DNA of 64,000 bases, from NCBI RefSeq assembly GCF_032884065.1, contig NC_088864.1:24257486-24321485 (forward strand). The letters run 5' to 3'. The stretch comes from Artemia franciscana. Its lineage: Eukaryota; Arthropoda; Branchiopoda; Anostraca; Artemiidae. Shown here piece after piece: positions 23,050 to 35,815 of the stretch; positions within the stretch are counted from its first letter, which is position 1; every line of letters starts with the position of its first letter. The position numbers and the translations under genes are program-made. A model generated the notes under the pieces. It was not told the origin of the DNA and searched no databases. It worked only from the letters and a program-made list of their open reading frames with translations.

Positions 23050-26000
23050 TAGAAGAGGAAAAATAAGTAAGGAAATATAGAACATGTGCAGCACCATTGC
23101 CAAATAATAAAAGAGGGAAACTGGCTGGACACTTTGCTTATTTTATCTATAATGAAGAGGACAATGGTTTTCTCAGATCTGGAGGTAAAGCAGCAAATGT
23201 GGCATGAGATGGGAGCAGGTTAAGAAACAACCTGATGGATTTGGAATCTGGACAAGGAGTGTCTTTTGGGAGGAGTGTTGATGTGAGGGTTTTCTATTGC
23301 TTCTTTTGCAAAATGCAAAATTTAGTTTGTTTTGGAAGAAGAGAATATAGAACCTTACCTTCTTTGAAAATTATTTGTCAGGCTCTTTTTAGATTGATAT
23401 ATTTTTTTATTCTTGCCGTGAAATGCCAGGGTGCTAAACTGTAGGCCTACTCATGTGTTTCCAATTTAGCTCTTTTTTTGGAAGAAGGGAGTATAGAACC
23501 TTACCTTCTTTGAAAATTATTTGTCTGGCTCTTTTTTGGATGGATTTATTTTGTTTTTGATTCTTCCTTGGCATTGCCAGTGTTTTTTTTTTTCTGAAGA
23601 AGAAGTCAAAGAGGTGAAAGGACTTGTTGTTAGTCCATATACCTCCCTACAATTTTTGGAACTGGAACTGGTGTGCCAGACTGGACAATTATATCTAAAA
23701 TGGGGATGGACAAAGAAGGCATAAATACTTTAAGAGCAGGAGGGGGGATGCTAAATTTATTCAGGAGCTAAGGAGGAGATAAACACATGGATATCTTAAT
23801 TCAAATTAGAAGAAATTGTGTTATACTGAGTAATTTAAAATTGTTTACAGAAATTTCAGGAATGATATAGTTAGGAAAATGGGACAGGGGCTTGAGGAAA
23901 TAGTGGTATTGTCATGAACTTAGAGAGATTTATTCTCACATCTTAGTCCAGGGCATCATCTGCAATGCCATTGAGGATGCTCATAGGGCTGCTTGTTAAA
24001 TTTCTGTAGTAGCTTTCAACATTCATTAGCTCATGACAAATTTCTATCTGTCAGGAATTTTCTTAGTGAGGCTATTGATCATAACTGATAAAAGAGGGGA
24101 CCTAGGAGAGTACATTGGGTTATTCCATTCTGGACTGGGCTGACAAAGTCAAATTGTTTTTGAAGGTCAATGGGAATTAAATTTAGCCAAGAATTATACT
24201 TTTTGGGAATTTTACCAATGGAGTTGATAAGAGAAACATGGGAGGTAGAACCTGAACTGGGATTTCCAAGTTTCCTCAGGTCAGTAAGAGGTAGGATTTT
24301 TTTTTCCTTTAGCCATTCTGCAAGGAATCTTTTGTACAGTTTCAAGAAGATGGAAGTGAGAAAAATAAGAGGAACACCTTGAAAACTGGCCTTTCCAGCT
24401 TCCTTTTTTAATAGGGTTATGAAACCCTGTTTCCATTTCTGTGCAAATTGCTCAGACTTAGTAATCTTGTTGAAATGGACAGACAAGGGCTTTGAAATGA
24501 AGTCACTGAAAGCACTAATAAGAGGAAATGAGATATCCAAAGGGCAAACACTTGTTTTTCTTAGTTTCCCTGTTCTTCTTTTGATCTCAGACAGAGAAAT
24601 AGAGGGGAAAGAACAGAAAAAATCATCTGTTGGTAATTGATAATGCAATCTTACTGTATATTCTTACTGTATTTCTCACATTAGAATGATAATAGAATAA
24701 GGTTAAATACTTGTGTTACTCTATTTATTTTCGAACCCATAGTCAGATTGAATGCAATGGCTAAATAGGCCAAAGGTTGAACATAGGCTGGTCAAAGTTG
24801 AACTAGTCAAGATTTCTATTGCACAACATGTCAGCCTCAGAATACAAAATTGTTTGGTTTATTAGTAAACAGTTCTTTGACCTTATTTAGGGAGTAAGAT
24901 CTAGCAGAGTAACAAATTGTTGTTTGATTTAGTTTTTAGTGGTTTTCTTTGTTTATTAGCCTTGTCTAATTTACCATTTATGAAAAGATTAGTTTTTTCA
25001 ACTTACTGGAGTGTTTTTATAGGTTGATTAATAAATTGTTTATCACTGGAGGATTTAAAAAATTTGTCATAAATGAAAGATATATTTCATTTAGCCAAAT
25101 TGCAGCAGACTAGTCTTTTGTATTCAGCCACATACCAAAAGAAAGAAGGTTAAAATTTTGAAGAGGGTTGTAAGAGCCATAAGTGTAAAGCCCATTTGGG
25201 CTTTCGTGCAGTTGAAGGTAGTGTGTGATTTATAGTAATTATGTTTAATAAATTATCTGAACTTGAAAAAAAACTTGAACACTTTGAAGAGAGGGTCAAA
25301 AGCAGGGAATGCTAATAACTGCCACCTAATTGGGAAATAGAATGACATAAAAAGAGGTGTTTCCCCTAGTAGTTGGTATTTTAATTGTTTGTTTTACTTT
25401 ACAAGAGGGGAAATTGAATCCATCTTGAGGTCATTGGCATCACCAACTAAGAAAAGTCCAGCATTTTTATACTTAGAAAGAACAAAGTCAGCACTTACCC
25501 ATAATTGATGGATAAATTTTGTTTAGCATCAATATTTTGGTTTGGTAAGTAGTAGAAGGTGGCTAATTCAATAATATTAAAGAAATGGAAAGAAATTTTA
25601 ACTTGATAATTATCCAAATAATTTGATCATACTGAGATAAACTAGAACTAGGGACAGGAATAATTTTGGAACAAAACTCTTAGTAAAAAAAAAAACAAAA
25701 ACAAGGTTCCACCACCTATGAATAGTTATTTCACCTATTTGGCTCATGCAACAGTTGAACAGTTTGAGTAGTTCTTGGGCAGGGTTTTAATTTAGTGTTA
25801 TGGAACCTTGGAAAGGCAGGGTAAGGGGCAACCTATGTAGGGTGCTGTGAGGTGCTGAAAAGGACAAGGATGTAGATGAAGCATGATGAGAAAGGTGAAA
25901 CTGGTTTCCAGTTGATAGCAGGGGAGAACAGTTAGGATTTATTACAGGATAATTTTCTCATGCAAGAACTGTCAAACCTAACAAGAAGTAAAATAGGTAT

Positions 26001-26380
26001 GATTCTTGATATTGGGGAAAAAGGGGGGATGGGAAGGCAAGATGGTGCTGGGAAAGGGAAGTAGGGTTGAGACTGTCATGAGGAGAGGGATAGTGTTATT
26101 CTGACTAATGGTGGATGGAGTGCTGAACCAGTTGGCAACTCCTTGTATGCATGTGGAGGATCAGAATTGCAAGGGGGCTTGTGTCTGGGAGAAATATGAA
26201 TAAAAGGGGGTTTGGGGAGGGTATGAGTGGAGTAAGGTCATCTGCAAGGATGATTTGGAGAGATATGAGCAAATTTCTGGAGTGGAGGGACATTTCAAGG
26301 GCAGATCCCTGGAGTATGCTGCTTAGTATCAGGTAAAGGGAGGCAGAATATAGGGTATTTAATAAAGGAGGACTTTATTA
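23050..26380 (-). mobile_element. Decayed LINE, endonuclease to C-terminus (minus strand)
   Basis: The longest remnant (24648 to 24079) carries RT blocks: KPLSVHFNKITKSEQFAQKW, KQGFITLLKKE, a FQGV.LIFLTSIFLKLYKRF block, WLKEKKILPLTDLRKLGNP, SWLNLIPIDLQKQFD (the LQKAFD block) and NGITQCTLLGPLF (the PQGTLLGPLLF block). Upstream (about 25420-25560) NQNIDAKQNL and GLFL-like fragments suggest the endonuclease. Downstream (23620-23740) CPVWHTSSSSKNC fits a LINE C-terminal region. A segment of about 110 bp is duplicated (23331-23440 and 23473-23585). Stops throughout; no active copy is possible. The outer limits are approximate. Confidence 0.8.
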
Positions 26381-27389
26381 TTTGTTTGTTAGATATTTGA
26401 TTTTAATTCTTTTAATTTTTGGTCTTTTATTCAATTTTATTTAATTCTTTGGCGTTTTTTTTTCATTGGTTTTGTTGTACTTTCTGCGCTTGTTTTTTGG
26501 TTTTGTTTTTTCCTTGATCAGATTATTTTGTTCACGCTGAACAAGAGAGGTGGTTATTCTCTCAAAATATTCGCTTTCCTTGTTTTCTTCAGTATTTTCA
26601 TGTGGCCTTTAAAAACCCCATTTTTGATCGTTTCGTTTCCTTATGTTATGTATATATTGTTTCCAAGAGTCAATATTCTTAAAGTTTTGGTTACTATTGG
26701 CACAAAGGGGTATAGCTCCATCATTTTAATTGGGAGCCAAATGGGGTCCATGTCCGAATAGTCAAGGGGCATGGACTATATCACATTTTCCCCTCCAAAT
26801 TATTGGGGGTGGGGCAGTTGTCCACCGTCAAAACGACGCTTCTGTTGGTACATTTTTTAGTTACTTACAGTTTATTACTATGAATTGTTTGATAATCCCA
26901 CCTTGGGTGGAATTTCATTCTAACACAAGCTCAATGACTTTACTGCAACTAAAACAGGTTTTACTACAGCATAAGTAAAAATTATGTAACAACATTTCAG
27001 ACGATGATGCATTGGGCTGTATCCAGGAGGGAGGGACTGGCTGGTTCAAGACCTCTCCCGTGCCCCCTCAAAAAAAAAGTTTCACACTAAGTTGTTTATA
27101 AAAATGCTGGTAAAAATTCTCATAAAAATGTAAAATGTCTGTCTGACTTGTAAATTTGTCTTGAATGCAGGTAAAAAACCTTATTTGAGACCATTAGACA
27201 AAGTCTACAGGATTTATCATCTCTTCTTCATTGTTGTGGCACCCTGCTCCCCACCCACCAACATTTCTTTGACAACACAATAGCAGTGCCTAAGTAAAGA
27301 GTGGTGTGGCTTCAGTGTAGAATTTATTTATTTTTTCCCAGGCCACTTTCTATGGGAGACATTGTTGCTGAAACTTAGGAAGGTGCTTA
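26381..27389. other. No gene recognised; isolated family B end near 26.87 kb
   Basis: TTACAGTTTATTACTATGAA followed by TTGTTTGATAAT (about 26866-26896) resembles the family B terminal hairpin at 51490-51520. Nothing coding is convincing. Confidence 0.45.
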
Positions 27390-28150
27390 TCTGATTGGAA
27401 ACTGAAAGCTTTAGTGCCCTGTTTAAGCGTCATAAGTGATTGAAGGGCAACCAGCCTTCCCTTGTACTATCTAGCTGCCCTAAGATATTTGATCAAAGTT
27501 TTGAGATAGCCCTTTTGTTCAAGATGTTTGAACAATCCAGTAACAGTGCGTCCTGACTTGGCATGACCCCCCACAGCACCAGGTACAATGGCTGTAATTT
27601 CAAAAAATTACCCATTGTCTAAATATAGTGTTATTATTGAGAAGGAGGGTATGGTTGATCTTGGATGCCCAAAAAGGTTAAGGCCATTATAATGGTGCTT
27701 ACAATAACTGTTAAGAGCGATGTTGAACTAAATTAAAAGACACTATGTATATGCAAGTTGTTAAAAGGGAGTATATGCAGTATTTCAAACGTAATTATAA
27801 ATATCAAGTTGAAACTTTCAAGGGAGGTTGAGTGGAATGTAAAATTGAATGAAAAACACTATGTTCGTCCATGTTGCTAAAACGGTATATTTGAAATATC
27901 TCAGCAACGGCTAGGTGTATTAAGTGGAAATTTTTAGGGAATTTTGAGGAGGCGGACGGACTTATCTGAAACATACTATGTGCATCCAGGTTGACGAAAG
28001 GGCATATCTGCAATATATCAGGAATGGCTAAGTGTATTTAGCTGAAACTTACAGACCTCATCTGCATACTAGTTGCCAAGAGGACATATCTGCAGTATAT
28101 TAGTTATAGCCAAGGATATTACAATGAAAATCTCAGACACTACTGGCATC
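27390..28150 (+). repeat. Units of the 9-kb foldback family (40.3-49.4 kb)
   Basis: 27390-27600 has the GGCAACCAGCC/GATCAAAGTTTTGAGATAGC unit. 27700-28150 has several copies of the unit with GATGTTGAACTAAAT, GACACTATGT, ATATCTCAGCAACGGCTA and AGTTGAAACTTTCA, like 47600-48900. No triplet tract survives here. Non-coding. Confidence 0.7.
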
Positions 28151-28295
28151 TAGGCTGTCAAAAAATATTTGGGCATTTGTTGGAATTGGGGCATCTTTTT
28201 AACACCAAAATCTGTTGATTGCTCAACATTTTTTTAAATTTTACTTAATGTTTTGGCCCTAAAATAGAATTTATATTTCAGTTGATTTTTTTCAG

Positions 28296-28541
28296 GTACT
28301 TATGAACTTGGAAGAATTCAAAACCATCCTGAATAAGCATTTAGAGTCATTTTCATATATTGGTGGACACATACCTTGTGAAGAAGATTTAATTTTATCC
28401 AGTCAGTTGAAGGATTTAGTTTTTCCTAACCCATCTCATGTAAATAGGTGGCTTCAACATATTTTTAATCGTTATCCAAGCTGCAGAACCTCAAAAAATA
28501 GCCTTTCGTTCGAAACTATTCAAAACAAAGTTTTATCAAAG
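28296..28541 (+). CDS. Candidate exon: GST-C-like domain, likely 5' coding exon of the TyrRS gene
   Basis: Eighty residues from the ATG at 28302. They contain ILNKHLESFSYIGGHIPCEE and, later, HVNRWLQHIFNRYP. This pattern (hLN.hL...SYi.G...s..D followed by a RW..HI box) is that of the GST C-terminal-like domains in eEF1B subunits, AIMP3/eEF1E1 and the N-termini of CysRS and MetRS, which tether translation factors into complexes. The acceptor is TTTTTTTCAG before 28296; the donor is AAG/GTAAAT after 28541, phase 0. The next recognisable exon (30994) also begins in phase 0, so the two would splice in frame. ATG 28302 may be the start, or reading may enter from an upstream exon (V-L-M). Alternative: an exon of a separate gene. 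The domain call is by eye. Confidence 0.65.
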
Positions 28542-30993
28542 GTAAATGCCACTGCTATTTTAATACGTGTCGGTTCTATGTTTCTTGTAGTTAATAAATA
28601 GATTACCGATGTTTATACTTAACATGGATGCAATAACATCTGAGTCTTAGGGGTAATGAAGTTGGGCATCAGGGCATTTTTTATGTGAGGGGGGGGGGTT
28701 TGCTGCATGAAAACATGAAATAATTGAAGTGAATTTTTTTGTTATTCTTGGCAGAAGTACTTTGGATAAATCTTGGCCCCCCTCTATGTGTAGGTATAGC
28801 TGTAAAACCATATGGAATTCAGACTATTCAGATAAATTTTTAACATTCTAATTCAAATATGGTTTTTGTTTTGGTTTTGTTATTTGTAAAAGGTTTGACT
28901 AAGAAACGGAATTGACCTTAAAGCAATTCATTCATTAAAGAGATTCCATTTTTATCTTTTAACTTCACCACAGATGTTGATCAGGTACAAAAAAAAGGAA
29001 TCAAACTGCTCATGCTTATAAAATTTATGTTTAATGTTTATAAATAAACAGGGGTGCACTGAAATCTGGGAAGGGTAGGCTATTAAAGAATTTTTATACC
29101 AGGTGGAGAGGCAAAAAAGTTGCACTTCTAAGAACCGTTTTAAGTTTTCTTTTTCTAGAAGAAGTTGTTATGGGGGAGGGAAATTTGTATACATCTATAG
29201 TTCTAAAGCTCTATAGCACTCAAAATATTTGAATAAATGCCAAAAATTCAAATGTCAATATTTTTCCTTTTGTTTTTGTGATTTTTGAGATATTTCACTT
29301 TGGGAGAAAATAGAACTTGCAATCGCTTGCTTTTCATTGGGAAATATTTAGCAAATAGCTGAAATAAAATGATTCTTGAAATAGGAAACAAAACCTCAAT
29401 CCCTTCATTTCAAATTTCTTCTTTTTTTTAAATCTTATTTTATCACTAATATTGATCAGGAAGAAGTTGTTTGAAAAAATCTTGAGCACAGGTGTGTGTG
29501 TGTGTATGTGGAGGAGGGGGGGGGGGGTACTCTGTTTGTAGTCAAATAATCTATTTATTTAAAATTTTACATACGGCCTATGTTAAACCAATAAAAATTA
29601 AACGCAGGCCAAGATCTGTTTAACAATACTGCATTGATAAGTTGAATTAATCTTTTTTTGTTAGTTTAGCTAAAGCTTGGTGCCTTTTTCTACAATATCT
29701 TTAATTTTGACCTTTATTTATAAGTTTCAAATTTATTAGAAGCCGATTATGTGGAATGTCATCATTTAAAGTAGTCCAGGTCTTACCTGCCTTTCATAGT
29801 TAAACTATTGCAAATATGGTTCAGTCTATTTCCCCCTCCGTCTCTAGTTATACAAAATCCCTGTAGATAAGCGTTTTGATTTATGTTATTTCCCTAAAAC
29901 TTTGTAACAGGCCAAAACAAATGCCAATTATTTTTGTTTGATCAATTAGTATGTTATGGTGTGTAAAATCAAACGAATGCAACTGCAGACTGTTGAGTCG
30001 AAAGTTTTGCTCGTTTGTTACCATTTAAGTATAAATCTATTACAGTTTTATGCTGTTATTTTCTGCAGGAGTAGGGCTACCAATTTCTTTAGCCTTTTAA
30101 GGCCAGAGCTGTCATTTGTTCATTACTGAAAATAGTTCAGATTTCAAACAGTGTGTTTTGTTAATTGTAATATCAACTACGACTCTGATAAAAAAAAGTT
30201 GATATTGTAAATCCTCATTTTTAGACACAAACAACATAAAATTGCAATGTAACTTTTTTATTTAATGTGTAAATGGAGTGTTGAATGGAGTTTTCCTAAG
30301 CAAACAGATTCCACCTAGGAACAAAATCGAACTTGAAATCCTTTTTTATTGGTAAATGATTTTGAATAGAAGGTTTTAAAAATTAGAGTGAGACAGTACT
30401 TGCTAAATAAGAAATGAAAAATAAATTATTGGCCGAAACAATATCTCTATCATTGGCAATATTCTGAAACTTTGCTAATACGTAAATAAATAAAAAAATT
30501 ATAATGCCCGGCATATACAGTGACTTAAAACTTCAGCCTATTCAAGATATAAAAATGATTTACAAATATGACATACATATAACCAAGAAGTACCATTGGA
30601 TTTTTTTTGGAAGGAAGGGGGTTAATCTTTTTTTAGTTGGGGCTACCAGTGGAAAGCATATATTTTAGCCGTTAGATAATATAAATGGATATTCTTGTGC
30701 AATTATTAATATTTATTTAAGGCTCAGAGGGGGTGGAGGTGTGTTTAGCCCTTCCCCCCTGAGGATGGATTTCCATACAGTTGAGAAGACCAAATTATAG
30801 ATAGTGTTTTAAGAATATAGGAAGTCTTTGAATTGTTCTTAATGCCTTGAGATTTCGGGCTGTACAAACTTTCTTGCGCACTTTAGTATGCACTATTTTA
30901 AGGTTTATTTGACTAGTTTTAACCTGAATCTAACTAAAAAGCTTAATGCATGTTAAGCTGTGAAATTAAGTTTTTTGTGTAATTTTCTTTTAG
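28542..30993 (+). other. Probable intron between the GST-like exon and TyrRS exon
   Basis: GT...AG bounded, about 2.45 kb, AT-rich. It contains a (GT)n/poly-G tract at 29491-29527. No exon or repeat family recognised. If the GST-like exon belongs elsewhere, the TyrRS promoter would lie here. Confidence 0.5.
29491..29527 (+). repeat. (GT)n plus poly-G simple repeat
   Basis: GTGTGTGTGTGTGTATGTG followed by GAGGAGG and a run of G. Confidence 0.9.
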
Positions 30994-31209
30994 ATGATTT
31001 TGGAGAATGGGTCTTCGTTAACAATTAAAGATAAGAAGGACCTCATAACAAGAAATCTGCAGGAAGTGCTTGGTGAAGATAAGTTAGATGAGGTATTGAA
31101 AAAAAGAGACTTGAAGATTTATTGGGGAACTGCAACAACAGGGAAGCCACATGTTGCTTACTTTTTGCCAATGTCCAAAATTGCTGACTTTTTGAAGGCT
31201 GGATGCGAG
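30994..31209 (+). CDS. YARS1: Tyrosyl-tRNA synthetase, cytosolic: exon with the HIGH motif
   Basis: Class I aminoacyl-tRNA synthetase that charges tRNA-Tyr in the cytosol. These 72 residues align without gaps to the animal enzyme: [33 protein letters not shown] and [14 protein letters not shown]. The ATP-binding HIGH signature reads HVAY (residues 53-56 from the ATG), and the tyrosine-pocket Tyr is residue 43. The exon starts exactly at ATG after a good acceptor (AATTTTCTTTTAG) and ends GAG/GTAAAT, phase 0. Two readings fit: the ATG is the initiator with an upstream 5'-UTR exon, or the exon is internal and continues the GST-like exon at 28296. The first 14 residues ([14 protein letters not shown]) are not conserved, as expected for the TyrRS N-terminus. 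Confidence 0.97.
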
Positions 31210-31372
31210 GTAAATTTTAGTTTATTCTAAAAACTGAGATGCGGGTTAAAGCCAAGGCCATTCCAGGAGGAGGGAGGTTGATCCCTCCCCCCCAAACACC
31301 CTCCCTCCCTCAAATGGTGGTGTGACCCATAAAAGCGAATTAAAAGTGAATATAGACAAAAAAATTTCGTTT

Positions 31373-33213
31373 TTATGGCACTTGGTATTTACCAAGTGAC
31401 GCATAGCGATCGCAAATTCTGCCAGTGTGTCTGTCGGTCCTGGTTTTGCTAGTTTAGACACTTCCAGATAAGTTAAGACGATGAAATTTGGCAGGTGTAT
31501 CAGGGATCAGACTAGATTAAATTAGAAATAGTCGTTTCATCGATTCAACCATCTGGGGGGGGGGGAGTGTGAGGACAGTTAATTCGGAATAATTAGAAAA
31601 AATTAAGTATTTTTGACTTACGAAGGGGTGATCGGATATTAATGAAATTTGATATTTAGAAGGATATCGTATCTCAGAGCTCTTGTTTTAAATCCCAACC
31701 GGATCCGGTGACATTAGGGGGAGTTGGAGGGGAAACCTAAAATCTTGGAAAACGCTTAGAGTGGAGGGATCGAGATGAAACTTGGTTGGAAAAATGTCCT
31801 AGATACATGATTGACATAACTGGAACGGATCTGCTCTCTTTGGGGGAGGGAGTTGGGGGGGGGGGGTAATTCTGAAAAGTTAGAAACAATGAGATATTTC
31901 TAACTTACGAAGGAGTGATCGGATCTTAATGAAATTTCATATTTAGAAGGACCTCGTAACTGAGATCTCTAGTTTTAAATCCTGTCTGGATCCAGTGTCA
32001 TTTGGGGGAGTTGGAGGGGGGATCGGAAATCTTGGAAAAAGCGTAGAGTGGAGAGATCAGGATGAAACTTGGTGCAAAGATTAAGCACAAGTCTGAGATA
32101 CATGACTGACATAACCGGATCGGATATGCTCTCTTTGGGTGGGGGGGCGTTGGGCAATTCGGAAAATCGGAAAAAATGATGTATTTGTAACTAAAGAATA
32201 GGTCGTCAGATCTTAATGAAAGTTTATAATTAGAATGATCTTGTGCTTCAGAGCTCTTGTTTTAAATTCCAACCAGATCCGGTGACATGGGGGGGATTCG
32301 GGTATCTTTATCTTTTGAATGGGTGATGGGATATTAATGAAACTTGATATATAGAAAGATCTTTTGTCTCTGATGCTTCATTTTCAGTTTGAATCGGATG
32401 TGGGGAGATAGGGGGTCGGAGGGGGGAAACGAAATCTGGGAAAACGCGTAGACTGGAGAGATCGGGTGAAACTGGATGGGAAGAATAAGCACAAGTTCTA
32501 AATGCGTGATTGACATAATTGGAACGGATCCACTCTCTTTGGGGGGGGGGGGTGTTAATTCGGAAAAATGAGAAAAATTGAGGTATTTTGACTTAAGAAC
32601 GAGTGACTGGATCTTAATGAAATTGAATGTTTAGAAGGAACTCGTGTCTCAGAGCTTTTATTTCAAATCCCGATCATATCTGTTGACATTGGGGGGAGTT
32701 GGAGGGGGAAACCGGAAATCTTGGAAAACGCTTAGAGTGGAGAGATCGGGATGAAACTTGGTGGGTAGAATAAGCAAATGTCGTAGATACGTGATTGACG
32801 TAACCGGACTCGATCTGCTCTCTTTGGGGGAGTCTATTGCTTTGGCGAGTTTGGTGCTTCTGGACATGCTAGGACGATGAAAATTGGTAGGCGTGTCAGG
32901 GACCTGCACAAATTGACTTGATAAAGTCTTTTTCCCCGATTCGACCATCTGGAGGGCTGAAGGGAGAGGAAAAACTAGAAAAAAATGAGGTATTCTTAAT
33001 TTACAAGTGGATGATCGGATCCTAATGAATTTTGATATTTAGAAGGACTTCGTGTCTCACAGCTCTTATTTTAGATCCCGACCGGCATTAAACCTCTGAT
33101 TTTCCTTTTCAAATCAATCTATTGATTCTTAGAATTTTTGCTAGAGCTCATGCCATATGAGCTCTTGGCTCTTCCGACCTTGTCACAAGTGCCATATGAG
33201 CTCTTAGCTCTTT
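31373..33213 (-). repeat. Family A element, copy 2 (inverted)
   Basis: In reverse complement it begins AAGAGCTAAGAGCTCATATG then GCACTTGTGAC, runs through about four units (GCTCTCTTTGG boxes at about 31831, 32129, 32535 and 32817 on the plus strand) and ends with the perfect palindrome CACTTGGTA-AA-TACCAAGTG plus CCATA (31374-31399). Its layout matches copy 1, and the A-rich flank AAAAAACTAAAAAAG is shared with the copy at 52.8 kb. Confidence 0.85.
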
Positions 33214-35299
33214 TTTAGTTTTTTGTTTAATTTTCCTTGCACCCCTGAAAAATACCCCTTCTGAACAACAATTCTGGATATGGCCCTGGTATTGGAACTT
33301 TTCACAGAATACTAGTTTTATTTAAAATTGACGCCGAGTTTCAAAAGATTCATAGAGTGATCGATTATTTTTTTAAATTTGATGTAAACATGTATAAGAA
33401 AAACACAGTCGATGCTTGTATTTAAGGCTAATTACCACTGCTTTATGAAACTCATTCAAATCAGTGGTTCTCAAACTTTTTCTTGTTTTCGTATGGTGGG
33501 ACCACGGAAAACTGCTGAAAAGCTTGTGGACTTTTCTATCCTAAGTTAAAAACAAACATGATTTAGTAAAGATTGAGGATGCCAAGTGTTTTTCCCAAAG
33601 GTGCCACATACTGTAGCTATATATAGTCTACTCTAATTATAACGTTTTTTCACAAACAATTATTTATTAAAAAAATACGCATTTATCTTTGTTAGGTTTA
33701 AATGCTAATGAGATGGATTCATCTGATTGACATGATTTTTTTATGTTTGATTGGGTTTTCACTCGCTTAACTCTTCTGTAGCTTGTTTAAAAGTTAGTTT
33801 TGAATATAATTTTAGGGGGTAAGCTGTTTTACGCTTGTACGTAGTTGCAAATGAGACCAACAATATTAAATCCTTCCTTGAAATATCAGGAATGGACTTT
33901 GCCACAGTAATAAGTAAGTAATAAGAATATATGACAATTTGTACGGTACTATCGTATCGAATTCGTAGTCCCCTACAGGCAGTCTACCACAGGCTGAGAA
34001 TCGCTGATTTATAAGAAAAATATTTTTCTCTGTCTTTAATAGGATATTTATTCAAATTTCTACTTGTCAGTTAATTAAAAAGTAGTATTGCGCCTATTGA
34101 ATTCAGAATAATTTATTTTTCATTCTAAGTAAAAGATGTGAATTTTGAGAAAAGATTTTTAATATAGTTTTGGATTTTGGGATGTCCGAAATTTTTTCTT
34201 TTCTTATTATCACATATTAGTTCTAAAAATGATTTCAAGAAAAAGAGTTTTTGAAAACAACAAAAGGTGATATTAAAGCCTAAAGTAAATAGAAATGTCA
34301 TATAACGTATTTCAAATTTACTTTTGAGTCGTGGAATGTCCAAAAGTATTTTGTTTTCTCTTTTTGTCTATTTTTTGGAGGGAATAGAAGCGGTTATTTA
34401 AACTTGCCTTTTTATAGTGGGCTGACAATATAAACATGGCTCAACCAGCCTTGTAAATTTTTCATTTATATGATTTATCTAAAGAACTGTCTCGGTGACT
34501 GATTAAAGTCTTGCCTCGGTTTCTTAGAAAACAATCATAATGCCCCGTTTATTTCTGCTCCACAAACCAAAGATGTACAACAGCTTAAAAGCGTATGGTT
34601 TAGAACCTTAAACAGGCAACTGTGCTTTCGAATGATTCAGTTCGATCGTTTTTCGTTAAAAAAGGAAAAATCCCCGGGAAGCATATTGTTTATTAAGGCA
34701 AAATTAAGAAGATAAACAATTTTACTTTATTTAATTTTTCTCAGTTGAAGTCTTTTTGTTCAATTCTTCTGAAACAAGTTAGTTTTATGAAGCAATATCA
34801 GTTTTTTCCTTCTTCTTGCTGTATAACTCAACTACTGTTTTAATCAAGAGGAAAAATTAGACTAGTGTAGCATTTGAATATGTAATATTGTTTACCTTTA
34901 TATTGTCGTAGGTTTGGCATCGATTATGGGGGAGATATTTCCCCTACCAAACTTTCCCTTTCAATCGTGGAATTAGCATAATTTGTGATAAACTGATACT
35001 AAATGTAGTATATTTCTGCTCATATAACTTTTCACTATGTTCCAATTTATGCGCCAGATAATTTGTAGTATGGTAGGCCTTTACATCCTTCCTCTTCGAG
35101 GCTGTAAATGTCAGTTGTATTTTTTTTAAGGTGTCAACAGAGACATTCTCAGCGAAAGTTTCCCCAGGAAGGTCATTACAAGCTGGATACCGAATGAAGT
35201 GGTTCCTCAGATAGTCGACTCTTGGGCTAACCCTTCCTTTTTAGGAAAAGGAAGGGTTAGCCAAAGGAAAACCCTAAAAGGGTTTTCCTTTTAGGGGGA

Positions 35300-35815
35300 T
35301 TTGCCTATTTTGGCTTTTTCAGATGGTCGAAGAGCGTTTCAGGGGTATCAGTATACAATAGGCATCCATATTTGGCGATATGTCTGATACAAGTCCTGTA
35401 AAGAAGGTAGTTTGTTGGGCGGGAGAAGATTTTTGAGGCCAAAAGTAACCCCATCTTCCTTGTCCAGGATTTTCTCATCTGATCGATGTGGGTGTTCCAA
35501 GACAGGTTTGTGGGAAGCTAATTCCCAGGAGATGGAGCTCTGTCTACATCCTGCATAATTTCTGCATAAAATAAGTGCGTGGCACCTGATATGCCTTGCT
35601 TCATTAATTGGCGATATGTGACAATTATGTCCAAGTCCTTTAGCCAGCGTAAAGAGGTGAAAAAACCTGATTTGGTGTTCATGGACCTCCCGCTTTGTGA
35701 AATGACGAAAGAACAATGTACACTAAAGAGCCCAAAATCAGCATTATAGTGGTCTTGAGAACAACCACAGGTTTGGTGATGGCCTAAGCTACTGACAGTA
35801 GTGAGTGGTATCATG
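35300..35815 (-). mobile_element. LINE reverse-transcriptase C-terminal fragment
   Basis: Minus-strand translation of about 35345-35530 gives LPTNLSWNTHIDQMRK, then KMGLLLASKIFSRPTNYLLY and RTCIRHIAKYGCLLY, the post-catalytic thumb region typical of LINE RTs (hydrophobic W..HI, then Y.tCI...aKYG). The frame shifts upstream; open stretches 35518-35814 and 35348-35716 are parts of it in wrong or changed frames. No catalytic block remains. It sits antisense inside a TyrRS intron. Confidence 0.75.

Noticed and set aside
24170-24640. Plus-strand frames opposite the LINE RT
   Set aside because: RT motifs are on the minus strand.
13517-28541. Splicing of the 13.5-kb exon to the GST-like exon
   Set aside because: Its donor is phase 2; joining to 28296 gives a stop within a few codons.
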